This document shows positions 25,203 through 33,428 of a stretch of 64,000 bases of DNA, one piece after another. Source of the DNA: Spirochaetaceae bacterium (GTDB lineage Bacteria; Spirochaetota; Spirochaetia; Treponematales; Rectinemataceae). Location of the stretch: contig JANXYO010000069.1 in the NCBI GenBank assembly GCA_025356015.1, positions 86,730 to 150,729 on the forward strand. The letters run 5' to 3'. How positions within the stretch are numbered: the first letter of the stretch is position 1; each line of letters starts with the position of its first letter. Both the position numbers and the translations under genes were made by a program. The notes under the pieces were generated by a model that was not told where the DNA came from, did no database searches, and was given only the letters and a program-made list of their open reading frames with translations.

Positions 25203-26171
25203 ATGGTCGAGCGCTATGGTTTTTCGAACGGCAAGGTGGTCCCGGTCGCGGACAACCCGAGCATCCTGGTCTACGCCGCCCCGACCGACACCGAGAGGCA
25301 GGAGCTCCTCGACGACTACGGACTCGACGCCCACAACCTCTCCTCGGCCCTCGACCCCGACGAGCTCGGACGGGTCGAGCTCGACGGCGCCAGGGCCGAC
25401 ATCATCCTCAAGGTGCCGCGCAACTTCACCTCCGAGGACCAGCTCCTCTTCACCGTGACCTCTATGGGCCTCTTCATATCGCCCAAGCGCCTCATCGTCG
25501 TCACGACCGACCCCATCGACCTCTTCCACGACCGCTCCATCCACAGGGTCGGCAACGTCAGGGACGCCATGCTCAAGATCTGGTACGGCACGATCTCCCA
25601 TTTCCTGGGCCATCTCAAGGTCATCAACATGCTCTCGGATTCCCTCGAGAAGCGCGTCAACGCCTCGATGGGCAACCGCTACCTCCTCGACATGTTCACC
25701 CTCGAAAAGAGCCTTGTGTACTTCGTCAACGGGATCAGCTCCAACCAGATGGTCCTCGAGAAGATGCAGGTCTGCGCCCCCAAGCTCAAGTTCACGGCCT
25801 CCCAGCGCGAGACCCTCGAGGATATCGGGATCGAGAACCTGCAGTGCTCCAAGCAGGCCGAGATCTACTCGAACATCCTCACTGGACTCATGGACGCCCG
25901 GGGCTCGGTGGTCAACAACAACCTCAACATCCTCATAAAGCGTCTCACCATAATCTCGGTGGTCTTCATGCCGATGAACGTCCTCGCCGGCATGGGCGGC
26001 ATGTCGGAGTTCTCCACCTGGACGGCCGCCATACCCTGGCCCATCGCCTATGGCCTTGCCCTCCTCGCCCTGACGGCCGTCGGCTTCGGCACCTGGTGGC
26101 TCCTCAAGAAGTTCGGGATCGAGCGCAATGAGATGGATCATCGCGGCCGCCGAAGGCCAGCGGTGCGGTAG
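25203..26171 (+). CDS. CorA-family divalent cation transporter, GGMSEF type
   Basis: 322 residues. A large soluble N-terminal domain and long helices (to about 255) are followed by two C-terminal membrane segments, as in CorA magnesium channels. The selectivity loop after the first segment reads NVLAGMGGMSEFS instead of the classical GMN motif. I recall a bacterial CorA branch with GGMSEF, so it is a subfamily whose ion may be Mg2+ or another divalent ion. The final helix is basic (KKFGIERNEMDHRGRRRP). The gene has its own promoter and GGAGGG, and is followed after 17 bp by the ABC-2 exporter genes. Confidence 0.85.
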   Translation: MVERYGFSNGKVVPVADNPSILVYAAPTDTERQELLDDYGLDAHNLSSALDPDELGRVELDGARADIILKVPRNFTSEDQLLFTVTSMGLFISPKRLIVVTTDPIDLFHDRSIHRVGNVRDAMLKIWYGTISHFLGHLKVINMLSDSLEKRVNASMGNRYLLDMFTLEKSLVYFVNGISSNQMVLEKMQVCAPKLKFTASQRETLEDIGIENLQCSKQAEIYSNILTGLMDARGSVVNNNLNILIKRLTIISVVFMPMNVLAGMGGMSEFSTWTAAIPWPIAYGLALLALTAVGFGTWWLLKKFGIERNEMDHRGRRRPAVR

Positions 26172-26188
26172 GCGGGAGCGCGCGCCGC

Positions 26189-27259
26189 ATGGCAGTGATA
26201 AGCGCGCGGGGCCTTGGCAAGACCTTCAGGACCAAGGTCAAGGCCGAGGGCTTTGCAGCCTCGGTGCGTGGCCTCGTCCGGCCCGTCTGGCGCAGCATTG
26301 AGGCAGTGCGGGGCATCGACCTCGAGGTCGAGGAGGGCGAGGTCCTTGCCTTCCTGGGCCCGAACGAGGCAGGGAAGTCCACGACGATCAAGATGCTCAC
26401 CGGCATCCTCAGGCCCAGCCTCGGCTCGGCCACCGTGCTCGGCCTCGATCCCTCGAGGGACAGGGTCGCCCTCGCGCGGTCCATCGCCGCGGTCTTCGGG
26501 CAGAGGAGCCAGCTCTGGTTCCACCTGCCGCCAAGCGACAGCTTCCGCCTCCTCGGGGCCGTCTACGAGATCGATGGGCGGGAGCTCGTCCGGCGCCAGG
26601 GGGAGCTCGTGGAGCGCTTTGGCATCGGGGACTACATGGACGTGCCCGTGCGCAAGCTCTCCCTGGGCGAGCGCGTCAGATGCGAGTTCGCGGCGAGCCT
26701 CCTCCACGCCCCCCGCATCATCTTCCTCGACGAGCCCACGATCGGGATGGACGTGGTGGCCAAACGCGAGATCCGAGGCCTTCTCGAGGAGGTCAACAAG
26801 CGCGACCGCGTGACGATCTTCCTCACCAGCCACGACATCGGGGACATCGAGAAGGTGTGCAAGCGAGCCATCATCATCCACCACGGGTCCATCATCGTGG
26901 ACGAGTCCATGAAGAGCCTCAAGCACCGCGCGATGTCCAGGAAGATCGTGGGGGTGAAGTACGCTGCGCCCGCCCGGCCCGACATCCCGGGCCTCGAGCC
27001 GATCAAGCGGACCCAGGACGCCGTGCGCTACGAGGTGGACACCGGCAGGCACCGCATAGAGGAGGTCCTGCGCTTCCTGGTCGCGGCCGGCGAGGTCCTC
27101 GACATCACCGTCGAGGACGAGCCCCTCGAGAACATCATCGCCGGCATCTTCGAGGGCGAGGACCGCGGCGCCTCCCTCGCGGCGGCAGGCAGGGCCGCGG
27201 CGGGCACGAGGACCGAGGCCGCGCCGCCCCCGGCCCGGGATGAAGGCAGGGAGGCATGA
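26189..27259 (+). CDS. ABC-2 type exporter ATPase
   Basis: 356 residues. Walker A reads GPNEAGKST (57-65): it keeps G-x4-GKS/T but has Glu where nearly all relatives have Gly. The ABC signature is LSLGERVR, Walker B is RIIFLDEPTIGMD and the switch His is in FLTSHDIGD. A C-terminal extension (about 260-356) ends in an Ala/Arg/Pro-rich tail. The long insertion between the first strand and Walker A (TFRTKVKAEGF) is typical of DrrA/NatA-like exporters with degenerate permease pairs. Its stop overlaps the next gene's ATG (26189 gene end 27259, permease start 27256). The substrate is unknown. Confidence 0.88.
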   Translation: MAVISARGLGKTFRTKVKAEGFAASVRGLVRPVWRSIEAVRGIDLEVEEGEVLAFLGPNEAGKSTTIKMLTGILRPSLGSATVLGLDPSRDRVALARSIAAVFGQRSQLWFHLPPSDSFRLLGAVYEIDGRELVRRQGELVERFGIGDYMDVPVRKLSLGERVRCEFAASLLHAPRIIFLDEPTIGMDVVAKREIRGLLEEVNKRDRVTIFLTSHDIGDIEKVCKRAIIIHHGSIIVDESMKSLKHRAMSRKIVGVKYAAPARPDIPGLEPIKRTQDAVRYEVDTGRHRIEEVLRFLVAAGEVLDITVEDEPLENIIAGIFEGEDRGASLAAAGRAAAGTRTEAAPPPARDEGREA

Positions 27260-28059
27260 GCCCGCTCGCCCTGGTCCTCCGCAAGTACCTGGTCGCTGCC
27301 TTTGTGAGCCTCAGGAACAAGGCCGCCTATCCCGGGAACCTCCTGGGCTCCCTCCTGAGCTACGCCATCTTCGTCTTCGTGTTCTCGCGGATCTGGGGGA
27401 CGATCTATTCCGGCAGAGCCCCCATCGCCGGCTACGACGGGCGGATGGCCATCTGGTACTTCATCATCGCCGAGGTCACGGCCTTCGGGTTCGGCCGTTT
27501 CTTCATCTCCCTGGCCCAGGACATGAAGTCGGGCCAGGTCGCCTACCTTTTGTCCAGACCCTACGATTTCGTGCTCTACCACTACGCGGACCGCATGGGT
27601 GCGGCCATCCCCGAAGCGGCCGTCCTCCTCGCCCTCGGCCTTTCGATGGGGGCGACCTTCGCCGGCCCGGTCCCCCTCGCCTCGATCGCGCAGGCGTTCT
27701 TCCTTCTTCTGTCCCTCCTCCTCGCTGGCAGCATCCAGTTCCTCCTGCAGTTCTCCCTGGCCATGACCGCTTTCTGGGTCGAGGAGAACACAGCCTTCTT
27801 CTGGATCTACCAGAAGCTGTCCCTTGTCGTCGGCACCCTCGTGCCCCTCGAGTTCCTTCCGGCAATCGCACAACGCCTTGCCTGGTTCACGCCCTTTCCC
27901 TCGATCGCCTACGCCCCGGCCAGGATCGCCGTCGCCTACACGCCGCACGAGGCCCTGCGTCTCGCGGGTCTGCAGGCGGCATGGCTGCTCGCTTCAGCCC
28001 TCCTCTGCAAGGCCGTCTTCGCCCTGGGCCGCTCGAGGCTCACGGTGCAGGGAGGCTGA
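27256..28059 (+). CDS. ABC-2 type exporter permease (first)
   Basis: 267 residues with six hydrophobic segments. It begins MSPLALVLRKYLVAAFVSLR with the amphipathic entry helix of ABC-2 permeases, and has FISLAQDMKSGQVAYLLSRP in the cytoplasmic loop. That DMKSG..LL.RP block resembles DUF990/ABC-2_6-type permeases, where two permeases and one ATPase are consecutive. It starts as ATGA overlap with the ATPase gene and is followed after 2 bp by the second permease. It probably exports a lipid-like or peptide substrate, but that is not resolvable here. Confidence 0.88.
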   Translation: MSPLALVLRKYLVAAFVSLRNKAAYPGNLLGSLLSYAIFVFVFSRIWGTIYSGRAPIAGYDGRMAIWYFIIAEVTAFGFGRFFISLAQDMKSGQVAYLLSRPYDFVLYHYADRMGAAIPEAAVLLALGLSMGATFAGPVPLASIAQAFFLLLSLLLAGSIQFLLQFSLAMTAFWVEENTAFFWIYQKLSLVVGTLVPLEFLPAIAQRLAWFTPFPSIAYAPARIAVAYTPHEALRLAGLQAAWLLASALLCKAVFALGRSRLTVQGG

Positions 28060-28061
28060 AG

Positions 28062-28883
28062 ATGGGAAAGGGCGGCGCAAGGCCATGGTGGAGGACAGCC
28101 CTGTCCTGCATGCGTTTCCTCGCGACGAGCTTCGTGGTCAACGTGCAGTCGGCCCTCGAGTACAGGACCAATTTCCTCATCCAGGTCTTCGGGATGGCCC
28201 TCAACAACGCGGCCTTTGCCGCCTTCTGGGCTGTCCTCCTCTCCAGGACGGGAAGCGTGGGGGGCTACGTCTTTACGGACGTGATGTTTATCTGGGCCAT
28301 CGTGCCGGCGGCCTTCGGCCTCGCCCACGCCCTCGCGGGCAACATCAGGTCGATTGGGCAGATCGTCCAGAGGGGAGAGCTCGATGTCTACCTGCTTCAG
28401 CCAAGGGACGTCTGGCTCAACCTCATCACCTCGCGGACCGTGGTGTCGGCCTGGGGTGATTTCCTCTACGGCTTCCTCGTCATCGCCCTGCTGCCGGGCC
28501 TGAGCCCCGGGCGCTTCGCGCTTTTCTGCGCCATGACCCTCACCGGGGCCGCCATCCTGGTCGCCGCCTTCTCGGCCGCCGAGAGCCTCGTGTTCTTCAT
28601 GGGCGACTCCTCGAGCGCGAGCGGAGCCTTCACCGAGTTCCTGCTCTCCTTCTCCCTCTACCCCGAGACGGTCTTCGACAGGGGCATGAGGTGGGTGTTC
28701 TACACAATCGTTCCCTCGGGCTTTGTGGCCTTCGTCCCCCTGGCCGCCTATAAGGCCCTCGAGTGGAGGGCCCTAGCCCTCCTGGTCCCCGCTTCCCTGG
28801 CCTACACCGCGGCGAGCTACGCCCTTTTCAGGCTTGGCCTGCGGCGCTACGAGTCGGGCAACCAGGTGGGGACAAGGAGCTAG
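28062..28883 (+). CDS. ABC-2 type exporter permease (second)
   Basis: 273 residues with about six membrane segments. The cytoplasmic loop IGQIVQRGELDVYLLQPRDV parallels the first permease and is typical of the DUF990/ABC-2_6 group. ATG 28062 lies 2 bp after the first permease's stop, with GGAGG overlapping that stop. Together the ATPase and two permeases make a complete exporter. The three genes follow the CorA-like gene closely and may share its promoter. The gene's stop faces the lipoprotein gene tail to tail, 2 bp apart. Confidence 0.88.
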   Translation: MGKGGARPWWRTALSCMRFLATSFVVNVQSALEYRTNFLIQVFGMALNNAAFAAFWAVLLSRTGSVGGYVFTDVMFIWAIVPAAFGLAHALAGNIRSIGQIVQRGELDVYLLQPRDVWLNLITSRTVVSAWGDFLYGFLVIALLPGLSPGRFALFCAMTLTGAAILVAAFSAAESLVFFMGDSSSASGAFTEFLLSFSLYPETVFDRGMRWVFYTIVPSGFVAFVPLAAYKALEWRALALLVPASLAYTAASYALFRLGLRRYESGNQVGTRS

Positions 28884-28885
28884 GC

Positions 28886-29614
28886 CTAGCCCATGGAGTA
28901 AGGGTCGCCACCCGGCCATGACATGAACTCGATCCGGATGAAGAGCTCGCCATTGAAATCGATCACCTCGAAACCCTTTATCAGGAAGCCCTCGGACTTC
29001 ATCTTCAGGTCGGGGGCGATGTCACTCGGATTGGCGGACCTGGTCTTGGCCGCCGAGATCGCCGCCTCGAGAGAGAGCCAACTCGGACCCGGGGCAGGTT
29101 TGCTGCCCGACATGGTCCTGAATTGAGGGAGGGAGCGTATGGCCTTGGTGGTCTTGCCGATGGGTCCGCTGATCAATACCCCGTTTCCAGCGGCCCCCTT
29201 GTCCACTGCCGGACTCAGGCGCATCGAGACGACGACGGGCAGGCCCTTGCTGCTGCGCAGCTCGGCCTTGCTCCCCTGCAGACCCTGGAGGTAAAAGCCA
29301 AATCTGAGCGCAGGAAGGCTTGTCCCCCCATTCTTGAGGAGGATCGAGCCCTCGGGTAGTTCATCCCTGCCAACGTTGACAACTGCGACGTCCAGCAGGA
29401 CCCTTCCGGTCTTTAGGCCTTTGGCAGCCAGGAGGGCATGCTCGTCGTAGTCGATCGTCGCGAAGACCTTGTCCCCGCGCATTATGGATACGCTCCTGTG
29501 GCCCTCGGCCTTCGGTCCCATCGTGTCGGAGCCATCGGGCAGGCCGGCGCAAGACAGGAGGGCCATCGCCACCGCGGCCACCAAGGCCCCACCCAAAGCA
29601 GCATTTTTCCTCAT
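28886..29614 (-). CDS. Putative lipoprotein coupled to the cyclase-ATPase gene
   Basis: 242 residues, no known family. The N terminus MRKNAALGGALVAAVAMALL then SCAG is a lipobox (LLS-C), so the protein is probably anchored in a membrane by lipidated Cys. The mature part has beta-strand-like segments, KTGRVLLDVAVVNVG and ELFIRIEFMSWPGGDP. ATG 29614 has GGAGGG 4-5 bp upstream and overlaps the TGA of the cyclase-ATPase gene as ATGA, so the two are translationally coupled. An in-frame ATG at 29626 would put the Shine-Dalgarno inside the gene. Its role with the cyclase is unknown. Confidence 0.75.
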   Translation of the reverse strand: MRKNAALGGALVAAVAMALLSCAGLPDGSDTMGPKAEGHRSVSIMRGDKVFATIDYDEHALLAAKGLKTGRVLLDVAVVNVGRDELPEGSILLKNGGTSLPALRFGFYLQGLQGSKAELRSSKGLPVVVSMRLSPAVDKGAAGNGVLISGPIGKTTKAIRSLPQFRTMSGSKPAPGPSWLSLEAAISAAKTRSANPSDIAPDLKMKSEGFLIKGFEVIDFNGELFIRIEFMSWPGGDPYSMG

Positions 29615-32484
29615 TTTTCCCTCCATTCCGGGTCCTGTGACTTTATTGGATCGGCCTTGCCAGCGGCCTCGATTCTCGTTCGCAGCTCCCTCGCCCTCGC
29701 GAGCTCGTCGGCATCGCGGAGCTGGGAGAATATGGTCTCTGCCTCACCGAGGCGGGCAAGGGCCTGGCCATAATCGCGGCGGGCCTCGTGGACTTCGGCC
29801 AGGATCCGCATGCACCAACCCTGTTCGGTGCGGGACGAGAGGGGACTGGCGAGACGCTGTGCCTCGGTTACCCTGTCAAGGGCCTCGTCAAGACGACCAA
29901 GGGCAAGCAGGCTCTCGGCCTGGCTGCTCAGGGCAAGGGCTATGAACCTCGGCCAGCCGAGTGCCCTGGCCGAGGTCTCGAAATCGGAGAGCTGCTCAAG
30001 GGCGGCCTCGTGGTCTCCGGTCTGGGCGTAGAAGCAACCGAGGTTGTTGGCGGCGTGGAGGATCGCCTCCCGATCGCCGACTGCCGCCGCCAGTTCCAGG
30101 GCATGCCTTAGATTCGCCCTCGCCGAATCGAAATCTCCGGATCTGGCCATCGCGACACCAAGGTTGGTGAGGGCCCTCGATGCTGTGGCCATCCTGCCCT
30201 CGGCCTCGAACTCGCGGGTGGCGGCGAGGAGGAGGTCCCTGGCCAGGTCCAGCCTCCCCTCGATCAGGCTGGTCGTGCCGAGGCCGTGCTTCGCCCTCGC
30301 GATGAGGATGGGATCACCGCTCTCCCGGGCCGCTTCCATCGCTGCCTCGAAGGATTCCCTCGCCCCTCGGGCCTCGCCCTGGCGATACTGGGTCCAGCCC
30401 GTGCCTATCCGCGAGCGGGCTAGATCGCGAGGCCGGGCAGCATCCTGGGCCATGTTCCTGAGACCCTCGAAGGCCGCGAGCGATTCGGCGTACTCGCCCC
30501 TCGCCCGGTGGAGGTCTCCAAGCCACTCGAGGGCCACCGTGCCGCATTCCTTGACCGTTCCTTCGTCGGACCGGGAGAGCGCGGCCCGAAGCCGCTCTAT
30601 CCCCTCCTCGAGCATGCCCCGATTCTCCCAATAGCTGCCAAGGCCACAGGCGAGACGAAGCGCCGAGCCGCACTGCCCCGTGGCAATGAAGTCCTCGTAG
30701 GCGGCGATGTAGTCGGGGTATTCCCTGTCGATGCCGCCGAAGTATTCAACCTCGCCGCAACGCGAGCCTCCGCTTCCACGACCGCACTCGGCAAGCTCGA
30801 GGAAGCGGCGCGAGTGCAACTCCCATACGGCGGCTGCCTCTCCCGAGGCCTCGAGCCTCTCCCGGGCGAAGGCCCTGAGAGTCTCGAGCATGCGGTAGCG
30901 CGTCTCGGCCTCGCCCTCCTCCCTGAAGATGAGGCTCTTGTCGACAAGTGAAGCGATCAGGTTGCCCACGCCCCTGGAAGCGCGCTTCCCACCGGAGAGG
31001 GGGCGGAGCAGGACCTCGGCCGATTCAAGGCTAAAGCTGCCCGCGAAGACCCCGAGGGACCGGAAACCGCTGCGCTCCCTGACCGAGAGGAGGCCATAGC
31101 TCCACTGGGCGGCGGCGCGCAGGGTCCTATGCCTCGCCGGCAGGTCGGCCACCTCGGATTCGAGGAAACCGAGGTCCTCGCCGAGGCGCTTGAGTATCTC
31201 GTGGGGGCTGAAGCTCCGTACCCGGGCCGCGGCGAGCTCTATGGCCAGGGGTATGCCCTCGAGGCGCACGCAGATCTCGGCTATCGGCGGCGCGTTGGCC
31301 TCGTTCACCGCGAAACCCGGCCTGGCGACCGTGGCCCTCTCGATGAAGAGGGCCACGGCCTCGTACTGGCCGATCCTGTGGGCCGTCCTGGGCAGGGCCA
31401 GGTCGGGCAGGGCAAGGGGCGCGAGGGGCAGGGTCCTCTCCCAGCGTATCCCGAGGGCCTCCCTGCTCGTGCCCAGTATCGCAAGCCCCGGACAGGACTC
31501 GAGGAGCTCCCCGATCAGGGACCCAGAGGCCATGTCCTGCTCGAGGTTGTCAAAGATGAGGAGGATGCGGCGGTCGCCGACATAGTCCTTGAGGGCTTCG
31601 GCTGGGCTCCTCCCCTCGCGTTCCTTGACCACCAGGACGCGGTTTACCGTCCTCGCTGTGTCTGCGGCGTTGCGGCAGTTGGAGAGGTCAATGAACCAGA
31701 CGCCGCCCGCCGCGGCGTCGACGAGCTCTGCTCCCGACTGGAGGGCCAGTCTGGTCTTCCCTGCCCCGCCGGAGCCGATGATCGTGAGGAGCCTGCAGGC
31801 GCCGCCGCCCCTGGCTGCGTCGCCCTGGCCCGAAAGCCCGGGCGCGAAGGCCGAGCGTATCGCCTCGACCTCGGGCTCCCTTCCCACAAAAAGGGTGGGC
31901 TGGAGGGGGAGGTTGTGGGGCTTCCCGTCCAGCGAGGGGAGGGAGGGGAAGCTCACCCTGAGGCCAGGGGCACAGACTTGAAAGAGCCTTTCTGGCCTGC
32001 TCAGGTCCTTGAGCCTGAAAAGGCCCAGGGGACTGAGCTCGCAGTCGGCCGGCAGGTGATCGACGAGGAGCTCGAAGCTGGCGAGTGAGCAGACGATCTG
32101 GCCGCCGTTGACGAGGGAAAGGATCCTGGCGCAGCGGTTGAGGACGGGGCCGAAGAAGTCCCCGTCACGCTCCTCGGTCGTGCCCGAGTGGATCGCCATC
32201 CTCACGATGATGCCGCCCGAGATCACCCAGGCCTGGGCGGCCAGGCCCGACTGGGCCTCAAGGGCGGCCTTGAGGGCCGAGCGGGGATCCTGGAATGCGG
32301 CGCAGAACGCGTCGCCAACGGTCTTGAAGACATAGCCGCCCTGGGACTCGATCGCCGCCCTGAGGATGGCGTCGTGCTGTCTGAGAGCCCTGGCCATCTC
32401 CCTCTGGTCACCCTCCCACTTGCGGGTGCTGCCCTCGATGTCGGTGAGGAGGAAGCTGAGGGTTCCGCTCGGCAGCCGAGTCAT
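29611..32484 (-). CDS. Class III cyclase - NTPase (NB-ARC-like) - TPR regulator
   Basis: 957 residues. The N-terminal cyclase domain (1-175) keeps metal Asp15 (LTDIEGST) and Asp59 (KTVGDAF), Lys55, Asn116 and Arg120 (GPVLNRCAR), so it should be catalytic. The STAND-type ATPase has Walker A GSGGAGKT (237-244), Walker B LLIFDNLEQ and the sensor region LGTSREAL. A helical connector and about eight TPR-like repeats follow (DLHRARGEYAESLAAFEG is one). This architecture is usually a cytoplasmic signal sensor activated by ATP-driven oligomerisation. There is no DNA-binding domain. The start ATG 32484 gives the family N terminus; the Shine-Dalgarno is weak. It is followed by the lipoprotein gene through ATGA. 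Confidence 0.9.
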   Translation of the reverse strand: MTRLPSGTLSFLLTDIEGSTRKWEGDQREMARALRQHDAILRAAIESQGGYVFKTVGDAFCAAFQDPRSALKAALEAQSGLAAQAWVISGGIIVRMAIHSGTTEERDGDFFGPVLNRCARILSLVNGGQIVCSLASFELLVDHLPADCELSPLGLFRLKDLSRPERLFQVCAPGLRVSFPSLPSLDGKPHNLPLQPTLFVGREPEVEAIRSAFAPGLSGQGDAARGGGACRLLTIIGSGGAGKTRLALQSGAELVDAAAGGVWFIDLSNCRNAADTARTVNRVLVVKEREGRSPAEALKDYVGDRRILLIFDNLEQDMASGSLIGELLESCPGLAILGTSREALGIRWERTLPLAPLALPDLALPRTAHRIGQYEAVALFIERATVARPGFAVNEANAPPIAEICVRLEGIPLAIELAAARVRSFSPHEILKRLGEDLGFLESEVADLPARHRTLRAAAQWSYGLLSVRERSGFRSLGVFAGSFSLESAEVLLRPLSGGKRASRGVGNLIASLVDKSLIFREEGEAETRYRMLETLRAFARERLEASGEAAAVWELHSRRFLELAECGRGSGGSRCGEVEYFGGIDREYPDYIAAYEDFIATGQCGSALRLACGLGSYWENRGMLEEGIERLRAALSRSDEGTVKECGTVALEWLGDLHRARGEYAESLAAFEGLRNMAQDAARPRDLARSRIGTGWTQYRQGEARGARESFEAAMEAARESGDPILIARAKHGLGTTSLIEGRLDLARDLLLAATREFEAEGRMATASRALTNLGVAMARSGDFDSARANLRHALELAAAVGDREAILHAANNLGCFYAQTGDHEAALEQLSDFETSARALGWPRFIALALSSQAESLLALGRLDEALDRVTEAQRLASPLSSRTEQGWCMRILAEVHEARRDYGQALARLGEAETIFSQLRDADELARARELRTRIEAAGKADPIKSQDPEWREK

Positions 32485-32646
32485 GGCGAGACCCGGTCTC
32501 TGACGGCGCCCTTGGGCCGCGAGGGGATCATTAGTGCAATTCAAGGGGATGGGAGCGCATCTGTCAAGATTAATATATCGATTTCGACCGCGCCTTGACC
32601 GAGGCGCGATGGGCGAGCGATGATGCTCCCCAGGAAGGAGGCCTTG

Positions 32647-33411
32647 GTGTTCAGGAACGCGATTGTCAGAAGGCCCGCAAGCTCCATGGTGCAGGGCATC
32701 AGCTCCCACCCCGAGCTCGGGAAGCCGGATTACGAACTCGCCCTCCGCCAGCACTCGGCCTACAAGGCCACCTTAAGGCTTTGCGGCCTCGAGCTGCGCG
32801 AACTGGACTGCGACGAGAGGTATCCCGATTCCTGCTTCGTCGAGGATGTCGCGGTCTGCACAAAGGCCTTCGCGATGCTCGCGAGGCCGGGAGCGCCGAG
32901 CCGCGCGGGTGAGACCGAGGGCATGGCCGCCCTGCTCGCCGAATACTGGCGCGAGGTCGAGTCGATCAAGGCGCCCGGCAGCCTCGAGGGCGGCGACGTC
33001 ATGATGGTCGGCGACCATTTCTACATCGGCCTTTCCGCGAGGACGAACAGGGAGGGGGCCGGACAGTTCATGGCAGCCCTGGAGCGCCATGGCCTCTCGG
33101 GGAGCCTCATCGAGATGCCCGAACTCCTCCACCTCAAGACCGGCCTGGCCTGGCTCGAGGACGGGACCTTGCTCACGACCCGGGAATTCCTTGACCATCC
33201 CGCCTTCAAGGCCTTCAGAAAGATCGTGGTTCCTGAGCACGAGGCCTACGCGGCCAACTGCATCAGGGTCAACGACAGGGTCATCATGCCCTCGGGCTAC
33301 CCCGAGACCGAAGGCAAGATCAGGGACTCAGGCTTCGCCGTGAGTCTTGTCGACAGCTCCGAATACCGCAAGCTCGACGGGGGTCTCTCCTGTCTTTCCC
33401 TCAGGTTCTAG
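32647..33411 (+). CDS. Dimethylarginine dimethylaminohydrolase (DDAH)-like amidinotransferase
   Basis: 254 residues of the guanidino-group-modifying superfamily. MFRNAIVRRPASSMVQGISS is the typical DDAH start. DSCFVEDVAV (61-70) carries the conserved Glu-Asp, LLHLKTG has His162, and GGLSCLSLRF places the nucleophilic Cys249 six residues from the end. The enzyme would hydrolyse a methylated arginine or similar guanidine to citrulline plus amine. The start is GTG 32647: it gives the family N terminus, and AGGAAGGAGG ends 5 bp before it; earlier in-frame ATGs overlap that site. The Gfo/Idh gene follows after 17 bp. Confidence 0.88.
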   Translation: MFRNAIVRRPASSMVQGISSHPELGKPDYELALRQHSAYKATLRLCGLELRELDCDERYPDSCFVEDVAVCTKAFAMLARPGAPSRAGETEGMAALLAEYWREVESIKAPGSLEGGDVMMVGDHFYIGLSARTNREGAGQFMAALERHGLSGSLIEMPELLHLKTGLAWLEDGTLLTTREFLDHPAFKAFRKIVVPEHEAYAANCIRVNDRVIMPSGYPETEGKIRDSGFAVSLVDSSEYRKLDGGLSCLSLRF

Positions 33412-33428
33412 TACAAGGAGGCAATTCC

